From Glandiceps talaboti (lineage: Eukaryota > Hemichordata > Enteropneusta > Spengelidae), in NCBI RefSeq assembly GCF_964340395.1, contig NC_135571.1:15605221-15669220 (forward strand): a stretch of 64,000 nucleotides of DNA. The letters are read 5' to 3'. A program made the position numbers and the translations under genes. Below the pieces are notes generated by a model, which saw only the letters and a program-made list of their open reading frames with translations, was not told where the DNA came from and searched no databases. Below, piece after piece: positions 28,301-42,000 of the stretch (positions within the stretch are counted from its first letter, which is position 1; each line of letters begins with the position of its first letter).

Positions 28301-31300
28301 TACACTTAGAAAGGACATTTAGTAGAGCTAGTACTTGGTACACTTAGAAAGGACATTTAGTAGAGCTAGTTCTTGGTACACTTAGAAAGGACAGTTAGTA
28401 GAGCTAGTACTTGATACACTTAGAAAAGTCATTTAGTAGAGCTAGTACTTGGTACACTTAGAAAGGACATTTAGTAATAGTAGAGCTATTACTTGGTACA
28501 CTTAGAAAGGACAGTTAGTAGAGCTAGTACTTGGTACACTTAGAAAGGACATTTAGTAGAGCTAGTACTTGATACACTTAGAAAGGACATTTAGTAGAGC
28601 TAGTACTTGATACACTTAGAAAGGTCATTTAGTAGAGCTAGTACTTGATACACTTAGAAAGGACATTTAGTAGAGCTAGTACTTGGTACACTTAGAAAGG
28701 ACATTTAGTAGAGCTATTACTTGGTACACTTAGAAAGGACATTTAGTAGAGCTATTACTTGGTACACTTAGAAAGATCATTTAGTAGAGCTAGTACTTGG
28801 TACACTTAGAAAGGACATTTAGTAGAGCTATTACTTGGTACACTTAGAAAGGTCATTTAGTAGAGCTAGTACTTGGTACACATAGAAAGGACAGTTAGTA
28901 GAGCTAGTACTTGGTACACTTAGAAAGGACATTTAGTAGAGCTAGTACTTGGTACACTTAGAAAGGACATTTAGTAGAGCTAGTACTTGGTACACTTAGA
29001 AAGGTCATTTAGTAGAGCTAGTACTTGGTACACTTAGAAAGGATATTTAGTAGAGCTAGTACTTGGTACACTTAGAAATGACATTTAGTAGAGCTAGTAC
29101 TTGGTACACTTAGAAAGGACATTTAGTAATAGTAGAGCTATTACTTGGTACACTTAGAAAGGACAGTTAGTAGAGCTATTACTTGGTACACTTAGAAAGG
29201 ACATTTAGTAGAGCTAGTACTTGGTACACTAAGAAATGACATTTAGTAGAGCTATTACTTGGTACACTTAGAAAGGACATTTAGTAGAGCTATTACTTGG
29301 TACACTTAGAAAGGACATTTAGTAGAGCTAGTACTTGGTACACTTAGAAAGGACATTTAGTAGAGCTAGTACTAATTGGTACACTAAGAAATGACATTTA
29401 GTAGAGCTATTACTAGGTACACTTAGAAAGGACAGTTAGTAGAGCTAGTACTTGGTACACTTAGAAAGGACATTTAGTAGAGCTATTACTTGGTACACTT
29501 AGAAAGGACATTTAGTAGAGCTAGTACTTGGTACACTTAGAAAGGACATTTAGTAGAGCTAGTACTTGGTACACTTAGAAAGGACATTTAGTAGAGCTAG
29601 TACTTGGTACACTTAGAAAGGACATTTAGTAATAGTAGAGCTATTACTTGGTACACTTAGAAAGGACAGTTAGTAGAGCTATTACTTGGTACACTTAGAA
29701 AGGACATTTAGTAGAGCTATTACTTGGTACACTTAGAAAGGACATTTAGTAGAGCTAGTACTTGGTACACTTAGAAAGGTCATTTAGTAGAGCTAGTACT
29801 TGGTACACTTAGAAAGGATATTTAGTAGAGCTAGTAATTGGTACACTTAGAAAGGACATTTAGTAGAGCTAGTACTTGTTACACTTAGAAAGGACATTCA
29901 GTAATAGTAGAGCTATTACTTGGGGTACACTTAGAAAGGACAGTTAGTAGAGCTAGTACTTGATACACTTAGAAAAGTCATTTAGTAGAGCTAGTACTTG
30001 GTACACTTAGAAAGGACATTTAGTAATAGTAGAGCTATTACTTGGTACACTTAGAAAGGACAGTTAGTAGAGCTAGTACTTGGTACACTTAGAAAGGACA
30101 TTTAGTAGAGCTAGTACTTGATACACTTAGAAAGGACATTTAGTAGAGCTAGTACTTGATACACTTAGAAAGGTCATTTAGTAGAGCTAGTACTTGATAC
30201 ACTTAGAAAGGACATTTAGTAGAGCTAGTACTTGGTACACTTAGAAAGGACATTTAGTAGAGCTATTACTTGGTACACTTAGAAAGGACATTTAGTAGAG
30301 CTAGTACTTGGTACACTTAGAAAGATCATTTAGTAGAGCTAGTACTTGGTACACTTAGAAAGGACATTTAGTAGAGCTATTACTTGGTACACTTAGAAAG
30401 GTCATTTAGTAGAGCTAGTACTTGGTACACTTAGAAAGGAAAGTTAGTAGAGCTAGTACTTGGTACACTTAGAAAGGACATTTAGTAGAGCTAGTACTTG
30501 GTACACTTAGAAAGGACATTTAGTAGAGCTAGTACTTGGTACACTTAGAAAGGTCATTTAGTAGAGCTAGTACTTGGTACACTTAGAAAGGATATTTAGT
30601 AGAGCTAGTACTTGGTACACTTAGAAATGACATTTAGTAGAGCTAGTACTTGGTACACTTAGAAAGGACATTTAGTAATAGTAGAGCTATTACTTGGTAC
30701 ACTTAGAAAGGACAGTTAGTAGAGCTATTACTTGGTACACTTAGAAAGGACATTTAGTAGAGCTAGTACTTGGTACACTAAGAAATGACATTTAGTAGAG
30801 CTATTACTTGGTACACTTAGAAAGGACATTTAGTAGAGCTAGTACTTGGTACACTTAGAAAGGACATTTAGTAGAGCTAGTACTTGGTACACTTAGAAAG
30901 GACATTTAGTAGAGCTAGTACTAATTGGTACACTAAGAAATGACATTTAGTAGAGCTATTACTTGGTACACTTAGAAAGGACAGTTAGTAGAGCTATTAC
31001 TTGGTACACTTAGAAAGGACATTTAGTAGAGCTATTACTTGGTACACTTAGAAAGGACATTTAGTAGAGCTAGTACTTGGTACACTTAGAAAGGACATTT
31101 AGTAGAGCTAGTACTTGGTACACTTAGAAAGGACATTTAGTAGAGCTAGTACTTGGTACACTTAGAAAGGACATTTAGTAATAGTAGAGCTATTACTTGG
31201 TACACTTAGAAAGGACAGTTAGTAGAGCTATTACTTGGTACACTTAGAAAGGACATTTAGTAGAGCTATTACTTGGTACACTAAGAAATGACATTTAGTA

Positions 31301-32320
31301 GAGCTATTACTTGGTACACTTAGAAAGGACATTTAGTAGAGCTAGTACTTGGTACACTTAGAAAGGACATTTAGTAGAGCTAGTACTTGGTACACTTAGA
31401 AAGGACATTTAGTAGAGCTAGTACTAATTGGTACACTAAGAAATGACATTTAGTAGAGCTATTACTTGGTACACTTAGAAAGGACAGTTAGTAGAGCTAG
31501 TACTTGGTACACTTAGAAAGGACATTTAGTAGAGCTATTACTTGGTACACTTAGAAAGGACATTTAGTAGAGCTAGTACTTGGTACACTTAGAAAGGACA
31601 TTTAGTAGAGCTAGTACTTGGTACACTTAGAAAGGTCATTTAGTAGAGCTAGTACTTGGTACACTTAGAAAGGATATTTAGTAGAGCTAGTACTTGGTAC
31701 ACTTAGAAATGACATTTAGTAGAGCTAGTACTTGGTACACTTAGAAAGGACATTTAGTAATAGTAGAGCTATTACTTGGTACACTTAGAAAGGACAGTTA
31801 GTAGAGCTATTACTTGGTACACTTAGAAAGGACATTTAGTAGAGCTAGTACTTGGTACACTTAGAAAGGACATTTAGTAGAGCTATTACTTGGTACACTA
31901 AGAAATGACATTTAGTAGAGCTATTACTTGGTACACTTAGAAAGGACATTTAGTAGAGCTAGTACTTGGTACACTTAGAAAGGACATTTAGTAGAGCTAG
32001 TACTTGGTACACTTAGAAAGGACATTTAGTAGAGCTAGTACTAATTGGTACACTAAGAAATGACATTTAGTAGAGCTATTACTTGGTACACTTAGAAAGG
32101 ACAGTTAGTAGAGCTAGTACTTGGTACACTTAGAAAGGATATTTAGTAGAGCTATTACTTGGTACACTTAGAAAGGACATTTAGTAGAGCTAGTACTTGG
32201 TACACTTAGAAAGGACATTTAGTAGAGCTAGTACTTGGTACACTCAGAAGGGACATTTAGTAATAGTAGAGCTATTACCTGGTACACTTAGAAAGGACAT
32301 TTAGTAGAGCTAGTACTTGG
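22265..32320. repeat. Higher-order repeat of 5026 bp in the 38-bp array
   Basis: Rare variants recur at a constant offset. Examples are actttgtac at 22301 and 27327, ctattactag at 24381 and 29407, the acttgttacac unit at 24841 and 29867, and aggaaagtta at 25411 and 30437, all exactly 5026 bp apart. The copies are not identical: after acttgttacac, one has acatttag and the other acattcag. Confidence 0.92.
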
Positions 32321-33213
32321 TACACTTAGAAAGGACATTTAGTAGAGCTAGTACTTGGTACACTTAGAAAGGACATTTAGTAGAGCTAGTACTTGGTACA
32401 CTTAGAAAGGATATTTAGTAGAGCTATTACTTGGTACACTTAGAAAGGACATTTAGTAGAGCTAGTACTTGGTACACTTAGAAAGGACATTTAGTAGAGC
32501 TAGTACTTGGTACACTCAGAAAGGACATTTAGTAATAGTAGAGCTATTACTTGGTACACTTAGAAAGGACATTTAGTAGAGCTAGTACTTGGTACACTTA
32601 GAAAGGACATTTAGTAGAGCTAGTACTTGGTACACTTAGAAAGGACATTTAGTAATAGTAGAGCTATTACTTGGTACACTTAGAAAGGACATTTAGTAGA
32701 GCTAGTACTTGGTACACTTAGAAAGGACATTTAGTAGAGCTAGTACTTGGTACACTTAGAAAGGACATTTAGTAGAGCTATTACTTGGTACACTTAGAAA
32801 GGACATTTAGTAGAGCTAGTACTTGGTACACTTAGAAAGGACATTTAGTAGAGCTAGCACTTGGTACACTTAGAAAGGACATTTAGTAATAGTAGAGCTA
32901 TTACTTGGTACACTTAGAAAGGACATTTAGTAGAGCTAGTACTTGGTACACTTAGAAAGGACATTTAGTAGAGCTAGTACTTGGTACACTTAGAAAGGAC
33001 ATTTAGTAGAGCTATTACTTGGTACACTTAGAAAGGACATTTAGTAATAGTAGAGCTAGTACTTGGTACACTTAGAAAGGACATTTAGTAGAGCTAGTAC
33101 TTGGTACACTTAGAAAGGATATTTAGTAATAGTAGAGCTATTACTTGGTACACTTAGAAAGGACATTTAGTAGAGCTAGTACTTGGTACACTTAGATAGG
33201 ACATTTAGACAAA

Positions 33214-33345
33214 GACCAAGTCTGTGTTTGTAACTCAATAAACAGCAAAAAGTTAAAAAAATTGTAATGTACAATAACAAACATTTATTATGCTTTAAAT
33301 TTTGCAATTTATGGAGTTACAAGGACTTGGCATATGTTGTTTTTA
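33214..33345. repeat. Fold-back element between the two large arrays
   Basis: The left part reads accaagtctgtgtttgtaac then tcaataaacagcaaaaag. The right part, on the other strand, reads aaacaacatatgccaagtcc then ttgtaactccataaa. The two ends are therefore diverged inverted repeats around an AT-rich centre. A direct relative of the left part lies at 1451-1532. It looks like a small non-autonomous transposon or a decayed fold-back; no target duplication can be defined because both sides are satellite. Confidence 0.72.
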
Positions 33346-36068
33346 TACCCAATCTTCATCCCTATGGTCACTTTAAAGATATAAATACTTACCCCAATCT
33401 TCATCCCTATGGTCACTTTAAAGATATAAATACTTACCCCAATACTCATCCCTATGGTCACATTAAAGATATAAATACTTACCCCAATCCTCATCCCTAT
33501 GGTCACTTTAGAGATATAAATACTTACCCCAATCCTCATCCCTATGGTCACTTTAAAGATATAAATACTTACCCCAATCCTCATCCCTATGGTCACTTTA
33601 AAGATATAAATACTTACCTCAATCCTCATCCCTATGGTCACTTTAGAGATATAAATACTTACCCCAATCCTCATCCCTATGGTCACTTTAGAGATATAAA
33701 TACTTACCCCAATCCTCATCCCTATGGTCACTTTAAAGATATAAATACTTACCCCAATCCTCATCCCTATGGTCACTTTAAAGATATAAATACTTACCCC
33801 AATACTCATCCCTATGGTCACTTTAAAGATATAAATACTTACCCCAATCCTCATCCCTATGGTCACTTTAAAGATATAAATACTTACCCCAATACTCATC
33901 CCTATGGTCACTTTAAAGATATAAATACTTACCCCAATCCTCATCCCTATGGTCACTTTAGAGATATAAATACTTACCCCAATCCTCATCCCTATGGTCA
34001 CTTTAAAGATATAAATACTTACCCCAATCCTCATCCCTATGGTCCCTTTAAAGATATAAATACTTACCCCAATACTCATCCCTATGGTCACTTTAAAGAT
34101 ATAAATACTTACCCCAATCCTCATCCCTATGGTCACTTTAAAGATATAAATACTTACCCCAATACTCATCCCTATGGTCACTTTAAAGATATAAATACTT
34201 CCCCCAATACTCATCCCTATGGTCACTTTAAAGATATAAATACTTACCCCAATACTCATCCCTATGGTCACTTTAAAGATATAAATACTTACCCCAATAC
34301 TCATCCCTATGGTCACTTTAAAGATATAAATACTTACCCCAATCCTCATCCCTATGGTCACTTTAGAGATATAAATACTTACCCCAATCCTCATCCCTAT
34401 GGTCACTTTAAAGATATAAATACTTACCCCAATCCTCATCCCTATGGTCACTTTAGAGATATAAATACTTACCCCAATCCTCATCCCTATGGTCACTTTA
34501 AAGATATAAATACTTACCCCAATCCTCATCCCTATGGTCACTTTAAAGATATAAATACTTACCCCAATCCTCATCCCTATGGTTACTTTAGAGATATAAA
34601 TACTTACCCCAATCCTCATCCCTATGGTCACTTTAGAGATATAAATACTTACCCCAATCCTCATCCCTATGGTCACTTTAAAGATATAAATACTTACCCC
34701 AATCCTCATCCCTATGGTCACTTTAAAGATATAAATACTTACCCCAATACTCATCCCTATGGTCACTTTAAAGATATAAATACTTACCCCAATCCTCATC
34801 CCTATGGTCACTTTAAAGATATAAATACTTACCCCAATACTCATCCCTATGGTCACTTTAAAGTTATAAATACTTACCCCAATCCTCATCCCTATGGTCA
34901 CTTTAGAGATATAAATACTTACCCCAATCCTCATCCCTATGGTCACTTTAAAGATATAAATACTTACCCCAATACTCATCCCTATGGTCACTTTAAAGAT
35001 ATAAATACTTACCCCAATCCTCATCCCTATGGTCACTTTAAAGATATAAATACTTACCCCAATACTCATCCCTATGGTCACTTTAAAGATATAAATACTT
35101 ACCCCAATCCTCATCCCTATGGTCACTTTAGAGATATAAATACTTACCCCAATCTTCATCCCTATGGTCACTTTAAAGATATAAATACTTACCCCAATCT
35201 TCATCCCTATGATCACTTTAAAGATATAAATACTTACCCCAATCCTCATCCCTATGGTCACTTTAAAGATATAAATACTTACCCCAATACTCATCCCTAT
35301 GGTCACTTTAAAGATATAAATACTTACCCCAATACTCATCCCTATGGTCACTTTAGAGATATAAATACTTAACCCAATACTCATCCCTATGGTCACTTTA
35401 AAGATATAAATACTTACCCCAATACTCATCCCTATGGTCACTTTAAAGATATGAATACTTACCCAATCCTCATCCCTATGGTCACTTTAGAGATATAAAT
35501 ACTTACCCAATACTCATCCCTATGGTCACTTTAAAGATATGAATACTTACCCCAATACTCATCCCTATGGTCACTTTAAAGATATAAATACTTACCCCAA
35601 TACTCATCCCTATGGTCACTTTAAAGATATAAATACTTACCCCAATGCTCATCCCTATGGTCACTTTAAAGATATAAATACTTACCCCAATACTCATCCC
35701 TATGGTCACTTTAAAGATATAAATACTTACCCCAATACTCATCCCTATGGTCACTTTAAAGATATAAATACTTACCCCAATACTCATCCCTATGGTCACT
35801 TTAAAGATATAGATACTTAACCCAATACTCATCCCTATGGTCACTTTAAAGATATAAATACTCACCCCAATACTCATCCCTTTGGTCACTTTAAAGATAT
35901 AAATACTTACCCCAATACTCATCCCTATGGTCACTTTAAAGATATAAATACTTACCCCAATACTCATCCCTATGGTCACTTTAAAGATATAAATACTCAC
36001 CCAATCCTCATCCCTATGGTCACTTTAAAGATATAAATACTTACCCCAATGCTCATCCCTATGGTCAC

Positions 36069-39000
36069 TTAAAAGATATAAATACTTACCCCAATACTCA
36101 TCCCTATGGTCACTTTAAAGATATAAATACTTACCCCAATACTCATCCCTATGGTCACTTTAAAGATATAAATACTTACCCCAATACTCATCCCTATGGT
36201 CACTTTAAAGATATAAATACTTACCCCAATACTCATCCCTATGGTCACTTTAAAGATATAAATACTTACCCCAATACTCATCCCTATGGTCACTTTAAAG
36301 ATATAAATACTTAACCCAATACTCATCCCTATGGTCACTTTAAAGATATGAATACTCACCCCAATCCTCATCCCTATGGTCACTTTAGAAATATAAATAC
36401 TTACCCCAATCCTCATCCCTATGGTCACTTTAGAGATATAAATACTTACCCCAATCCTCATCCCTATGGTCACTTTAGAGATATAAATACTCACCCCAAT
36501 ACTCATCCCTATGGTCACTTTAAAGATATAAATACTTACCCCAATGCTCATCCCTATGGTCACTTTAAAGATATAAATACTTACCCCAATACTCATCCCT
36601 ATGGTCACTTTAAAGATATAAATACTTAACCCAATGCTCATCCCTATGGTCACTTTAAAGATATAAATACTTACCCCAATACTCATCCCTATGGTCACTT
36701 TAGAGATATAAATACTTACCCCAATACTCATCCCTATGGTCACTTTAAAGATATGAATACTTACCCCAATACTCATCCCTATGGTCACTTTAAAGATATA
36801 AATACTTACCCCAATGCTCATCCCTATGGTCACTTTAAAGATATAAATACTTACCCCAATCCTCATCCCTATGGTCACTTTAAAGATATAAATACTTACC
36901 CCAATACTCATGCCTATGGTCACTTTAAAGATATAAATACTTACCCCAATCCTCATCCCTATGGTCACTTTAGAGATATAAATACTTACCCCAATCTTCA
37001 TCCCTATGGTCACTTTAAAGATATAAATACTTACCCCAATCTTCATCCCTATGATCACTTTAAAGATATAAATACTTACCCCAATCCTCATCCCTATGGT
37101 CACTTTAAAGATATAAATACTTACCCCAATACTCATCCCTATGGTCACTTTAAAGATATAAATACTTACCCCAATACTCATCCCTATGGTCACTTTAGAG
37201 ATATAAATACTTAACCCAATACTCATCCCTATGGTCACTTTAAAGATATAAATACTTACCCCAATACTCATCCCTATGGTCACTTTAAAGATATGAATAC
37301 TTACCCAATCCTCATCCCTATGGTCACTTTAGAGATATAAATACTTACCCCAATACTCATCCCTATGGTCACTTTAAAGATATGAATACTTACCCCAATA
37401 CTCATCCCTATGGTCACTTTAAAGATATGAATACTTACCCCAATACTCATCCCTATGGTCACTTTAAAGATATAAATACTTACCCCAATGCTCATCCCTA
37501 TGGTCACTTTAAAGATATAAATACTTACACCAATACTCATCCCTAGGGTCACTTTAAAGATATAAATACTTACCCCAATACTCATCCCTATGGTCACTTT
37601 AAAGATATAAATACTTACCCCAATACTCATCCCTATGGTCACTTTAAAGATATAGATACTTAACCCAATACTCATCCCTATGGTCACTTTAAAGATATAA
37701 ATACTCACCCCAATACTCATCCCTATGGTCACTTTAAAGATATAAATACTTACCCCAATACTCATCCCTATGGTCACTTTAAAGATATAAATACTTACCC
37801 CAATACTCATCCCTATGGTCACTTTAAAGATATAAATACTCACCCCAATCATCATCCCTATGGTCACTTTAAAGATATAAATACTTACCCCAATGCTAAT
37901 CCCTATGGTCACTTAAAAGATATAAATACTTACCCCAATACTCATCCCTATGGTCACTTTAAAGATATAAATACTTACCCCAATACTCATCCCTATGGTC
38001 ACTTTAAAGATATAAATACTTACCCCAATACTCATCCCTATGGTCACTTTAAAGATATAAATACTTACCCCAATACTCATCCCTATGGTCACTTTAAAGA
38101 TATAAATACTTACCCCAATACTCATCCCTATGGTCACTTTAAAGATATAAATACTTAACCCAATACTCATCCCTATGGTCACTTTAAAGATATGAATACT
38201 CACCCCAATCCTCATCCCTATGGTCACTTTAGAAATATAAATACTTACCCCAATCCTCATCCCTATGGTCACTTTAGAGATATAAATACTTACCCCAATC
38301 CTCATCCCTATGGTCACTTTAGAGATATAAATACTCACCCCAATACTCATCCCTATGGTCACTTTAAAGATATAAATACTTACCCCAATGCTCATCCCTA
38401 TGGTCACTTTAAAGATATAAATACTTACCCCAATACTCATCCCTATGGTCACTTTAAAGATATAAATACTTACCCCAATGCTCATCCCTATGGTCACTTA
38501 AAAGATATAAATACTTACCCCAATACTCATCCCTATGGTCACTTTAAAGATATAAATACTTACCCCAATACTCATCCCTATGGTCACTTTAAAGATATAA
38601 ATACTTACCCCAATACTCATCCCTATGGTCACTTTAAAGATATAAATACTTACCCCAATACTCATCCCTATGGTCACTTTAAAGATATAAATACTTACCC
38701 CAATACTCATCCCTATGGTCACTTTAAAGATATAAATACTTAACCCAATACTCATCCCTATGGTCACTTTAAAGATATGAATACTCACCCCAATCCTCAT
38801 CCCTATGGTCACTTTAGAAATATAAATACTTACCCCAATCCTCATCCCTATGGTCACTTTAGAGATATAAATACTTACCCCAATCCTCATCCCTATGGTC
38901 ACTTTAGAGATATAAATACTCACCCCAATACTCATCCCTATGGTCACTTTAAAGATATAAATACTTACCCCAATGCTCATCCCTATGGTCACTTTAAAGA

Positions 39001-42000
39001 TATAAATACTTACCCCAATACTCATCCCTATGGTCACTTTAAAGATATAAATACTTAACCCAATGCTCATCCCTATGGTCACTTTAAAGATATAAATACT
39101 TACCCCAATACTCATCCCTATGGTCACTTTAGAGATATAAATACTTACCCCAATACTCATCCCTATGGTCACTTTAAAGATATGAATACTTACCCCAATA
39201 CTCATCCCTATGGTCACTTTAAAGATATAAATACTTACCCCAATGCTCATCCCTATGGTCACTTTAAAGATATAAATACTTACCCCAATCCTCATCCCTA
39301 TGGTCACTTTAAAGATATAAATACTTACCCCAATACTCATGCCTATGGTCACTTTAAAGATATAAATACTTACCCCAATCCTCATCCCTATGGTCACTTT
39401 AGAGATATAAATACTTACCCCAATCTTCATCCCTATGGTCACTTTAAAGATATAAATACTTACCCCAATCTTCATCCCTATGATCACTTTAAAGATATAA
39501 ATACTTACCCCAATCCTCATCCCTATGGTCACTTTAAAGATATAAATACTTACCCCAATACTCATCCCTATGGTCACTTTAAAGATATAAATACTTACCC
39601 CAATACTCATCCCTATGGTCACTTTAGAGATATAAATACTTAACCCAATACTCATCCCTATGGTCACTTTAAAGATATAAATACTTACCCCAATACTCAT
39701 CCCTATGGTCACTTTAAAGATATGAATACTTACCCAATCCTCATCCCTATGGTCACTTTAGAGATATAAATACTTACCCCAATACTCATCCCTATGGTCA
39801 CTTTAAAGATATGAATACTTACCCCAATACTCATCCCTATGGTCACTTTAAAGATATGAATACTTACCCCAATACTCATCCCTATGGTCACTTTAAAGAT
39901 ATAAATACTTACCCCAATGCTCATCCCTATGGTCACTTTAAAGATATAAATACTTACCCCAATACTCATCCCTATGGTCACTTTAAAGATATAAATACTT
40001 ACCCCAATACTCATCCCTATGGTCACTTTAAAGATATAAATACTTACCCCAATACTCATCCCTATGGTCACTTTAAAGATATAGATACTTAACCCAATAC
40101 TCATCCCTATGGTCACTTTAAAGATATAAATACTCACCCCAATACTCATCCCTATGGTCACTTTAAAGATATAAATACTTACCCCAATACTCATCCCTAT
40201 GGTCACTTTAAAGATATAAATACTTACCCCAATACTCATCCCTATGGTCACTTTAAAGATATAAATACTCACCCCAATCATCATCCCTATGGTCACTTTA
40301 AAGATATAAATACTTACCCCAATGCTAATCCCTATGGTCACTTAAAAGATATAAATACTTACCCCAATACTCATCCCTATGGTCACTTTAAAGATATAAA
40401 TACTTACCCCAATACTCATCCCTATGGTCACTTTAAAGATATAAATACTTACCCCAATACTCATCCCTATGGTCACTTTAAAGATATAAATACTTACCCC
40501 AATACTCATCCCTATGGTCACTTTAAAGATATAAATACTTACCCCAATACTCATCCCTATGGTCACTTTAAAGATATAAATACTTAACCCAATACTCATC
40601 CCTATGGTCACTTTAAAGATATGAATACTCACCCCAATCCTCATCCCTATGGTCACTTTAGAAATATAAATACTTACCCCAATCCTCATCCCTATGGTCA
40701 CTTTAGAGATATAAATACTTACCCCAATCCTCATCCCTATGGTCACTTTAGAGATATAAATACTCACCCCAATACTCATCCCTATGGTCACTTTAAAGAT
40801 ATAAATACTTACCCCAATGCTCATCCCTATGGTCACTTTAAAGATATAAATACTTACCCCAATACTCATCCCTATGGTCACTTTAAAGATATAAATACTT
40901 AACCCAATGCTCATCCCTATGGTCACTTTAAAGATATAAATACTTACCCCAATACTCATCCCTATGGTCACTTTAGAGATATAAATACTTACCCCAATAC
41001 TCATCCCTATGGTCACTTTAAAGATATGAATACTTACCCCAATACTCATCCCTATGGTCACTTTAAAGATATAAATACTTACCCCAATGCTCATCCCTAT
41101 GGTCACTTTAAAGATATAAATACTTACCCCAATCCTCATCCCTATGGTCACTTTAAAGATATAAATACTTACCCCAATACTCATGCCTATGGTCACTTTA
41201 AAGATATAAATACTTACCCCAATCCTCATCCCTATGGTCACTTTAGAGATATAAATACTTACCCCAATCTTCATCCCTATGGTCACTTTAAAGATATAAA
41301 TACTTACCCCAATCTTCATCCCTATGATCACTTTAAAGATATAAATACTTACCCCAATCCTCATCCCTATGGTCACTTTAAAGATATAAATACTTACCCC
41401 AATACTCATCCCTATGGTCACTTTAAAGATATAAATACTTACCCCAATACTCATCCCTATGGTCACTTTAGAGATATAAATACTTAACCCAATACTCATC
41501 CCTATGGTCACTTTAAAGATATAAATACTTACCCCAATACTCATCCCTATGGTCACTTTAAAGATATGAATACTTACCCAATCCTCATCCCTATGGTCAC
41601 TTTAGAGATATAAATACTTACCCCAATACTCATCCCTATGGTCACTTTAAAGATATGAATACTTACCCCAATACTCATCCCTATGGTCACTTTAAAGATA
41701 TGAATACTTACCCCAATACTCATCCCTATGGTCACTTTAAAGATATAAATACTTACCCCAATGCTCATCCCTATGGTCACTTTAAAGATATAAATACTTA
41801 CCCCAATACTCATCCCTATGGTCACTTTAAAGATATAAATACTTACCCCAATACTCATCCCTATGGTCACTTTAAAGATATAAATACTTACCCCAATACT
41901 CATCCCTATGGTCACTTTAAAGATATAGATACTTAACCCAATACTCATCCCTATGGTCACTTTAAAGATATAAATACTCACCCCAATACTCATCCCTATG

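Larger units (their letters stand above)
3069..33209. repeat. Giant 38/44-bp satellite array, about 30 kb, in intron 3
   Basis: The plus-strand monomer is ttggtacacttagaaaggac followed by atttagtagagctagtac. A common variant has six extra bases (tagtaatagtagag), giving 44 bp. Other recurring variants are gctatt for gctagt, acagtt for acattt, gtcatt, gatatt, tgatac for ggtac, and actaattggtacactaagaa. There are roughly 770 monomers. Stop triplets in the monomer close all frames, so no long open frame exists, unlike in the other arrays. On the gene's sense strand each unit reads CTACTAAATGTCCTTTCTAAG, that is, a branch-point-like TACTAAA, a pyrimidine run and an AG. No exon interrupts it as far as I can read. 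Confidence 0.98.

Noticed and set aside
3069-33209. CRISPR array or centromere
   Set aside because: There are no unique spacers between repeats, so it is not CRISPR. The array lies within an intron of a gene with exons on both sides, so a centromere role is unlikely, though the higher-order structure resembles one.
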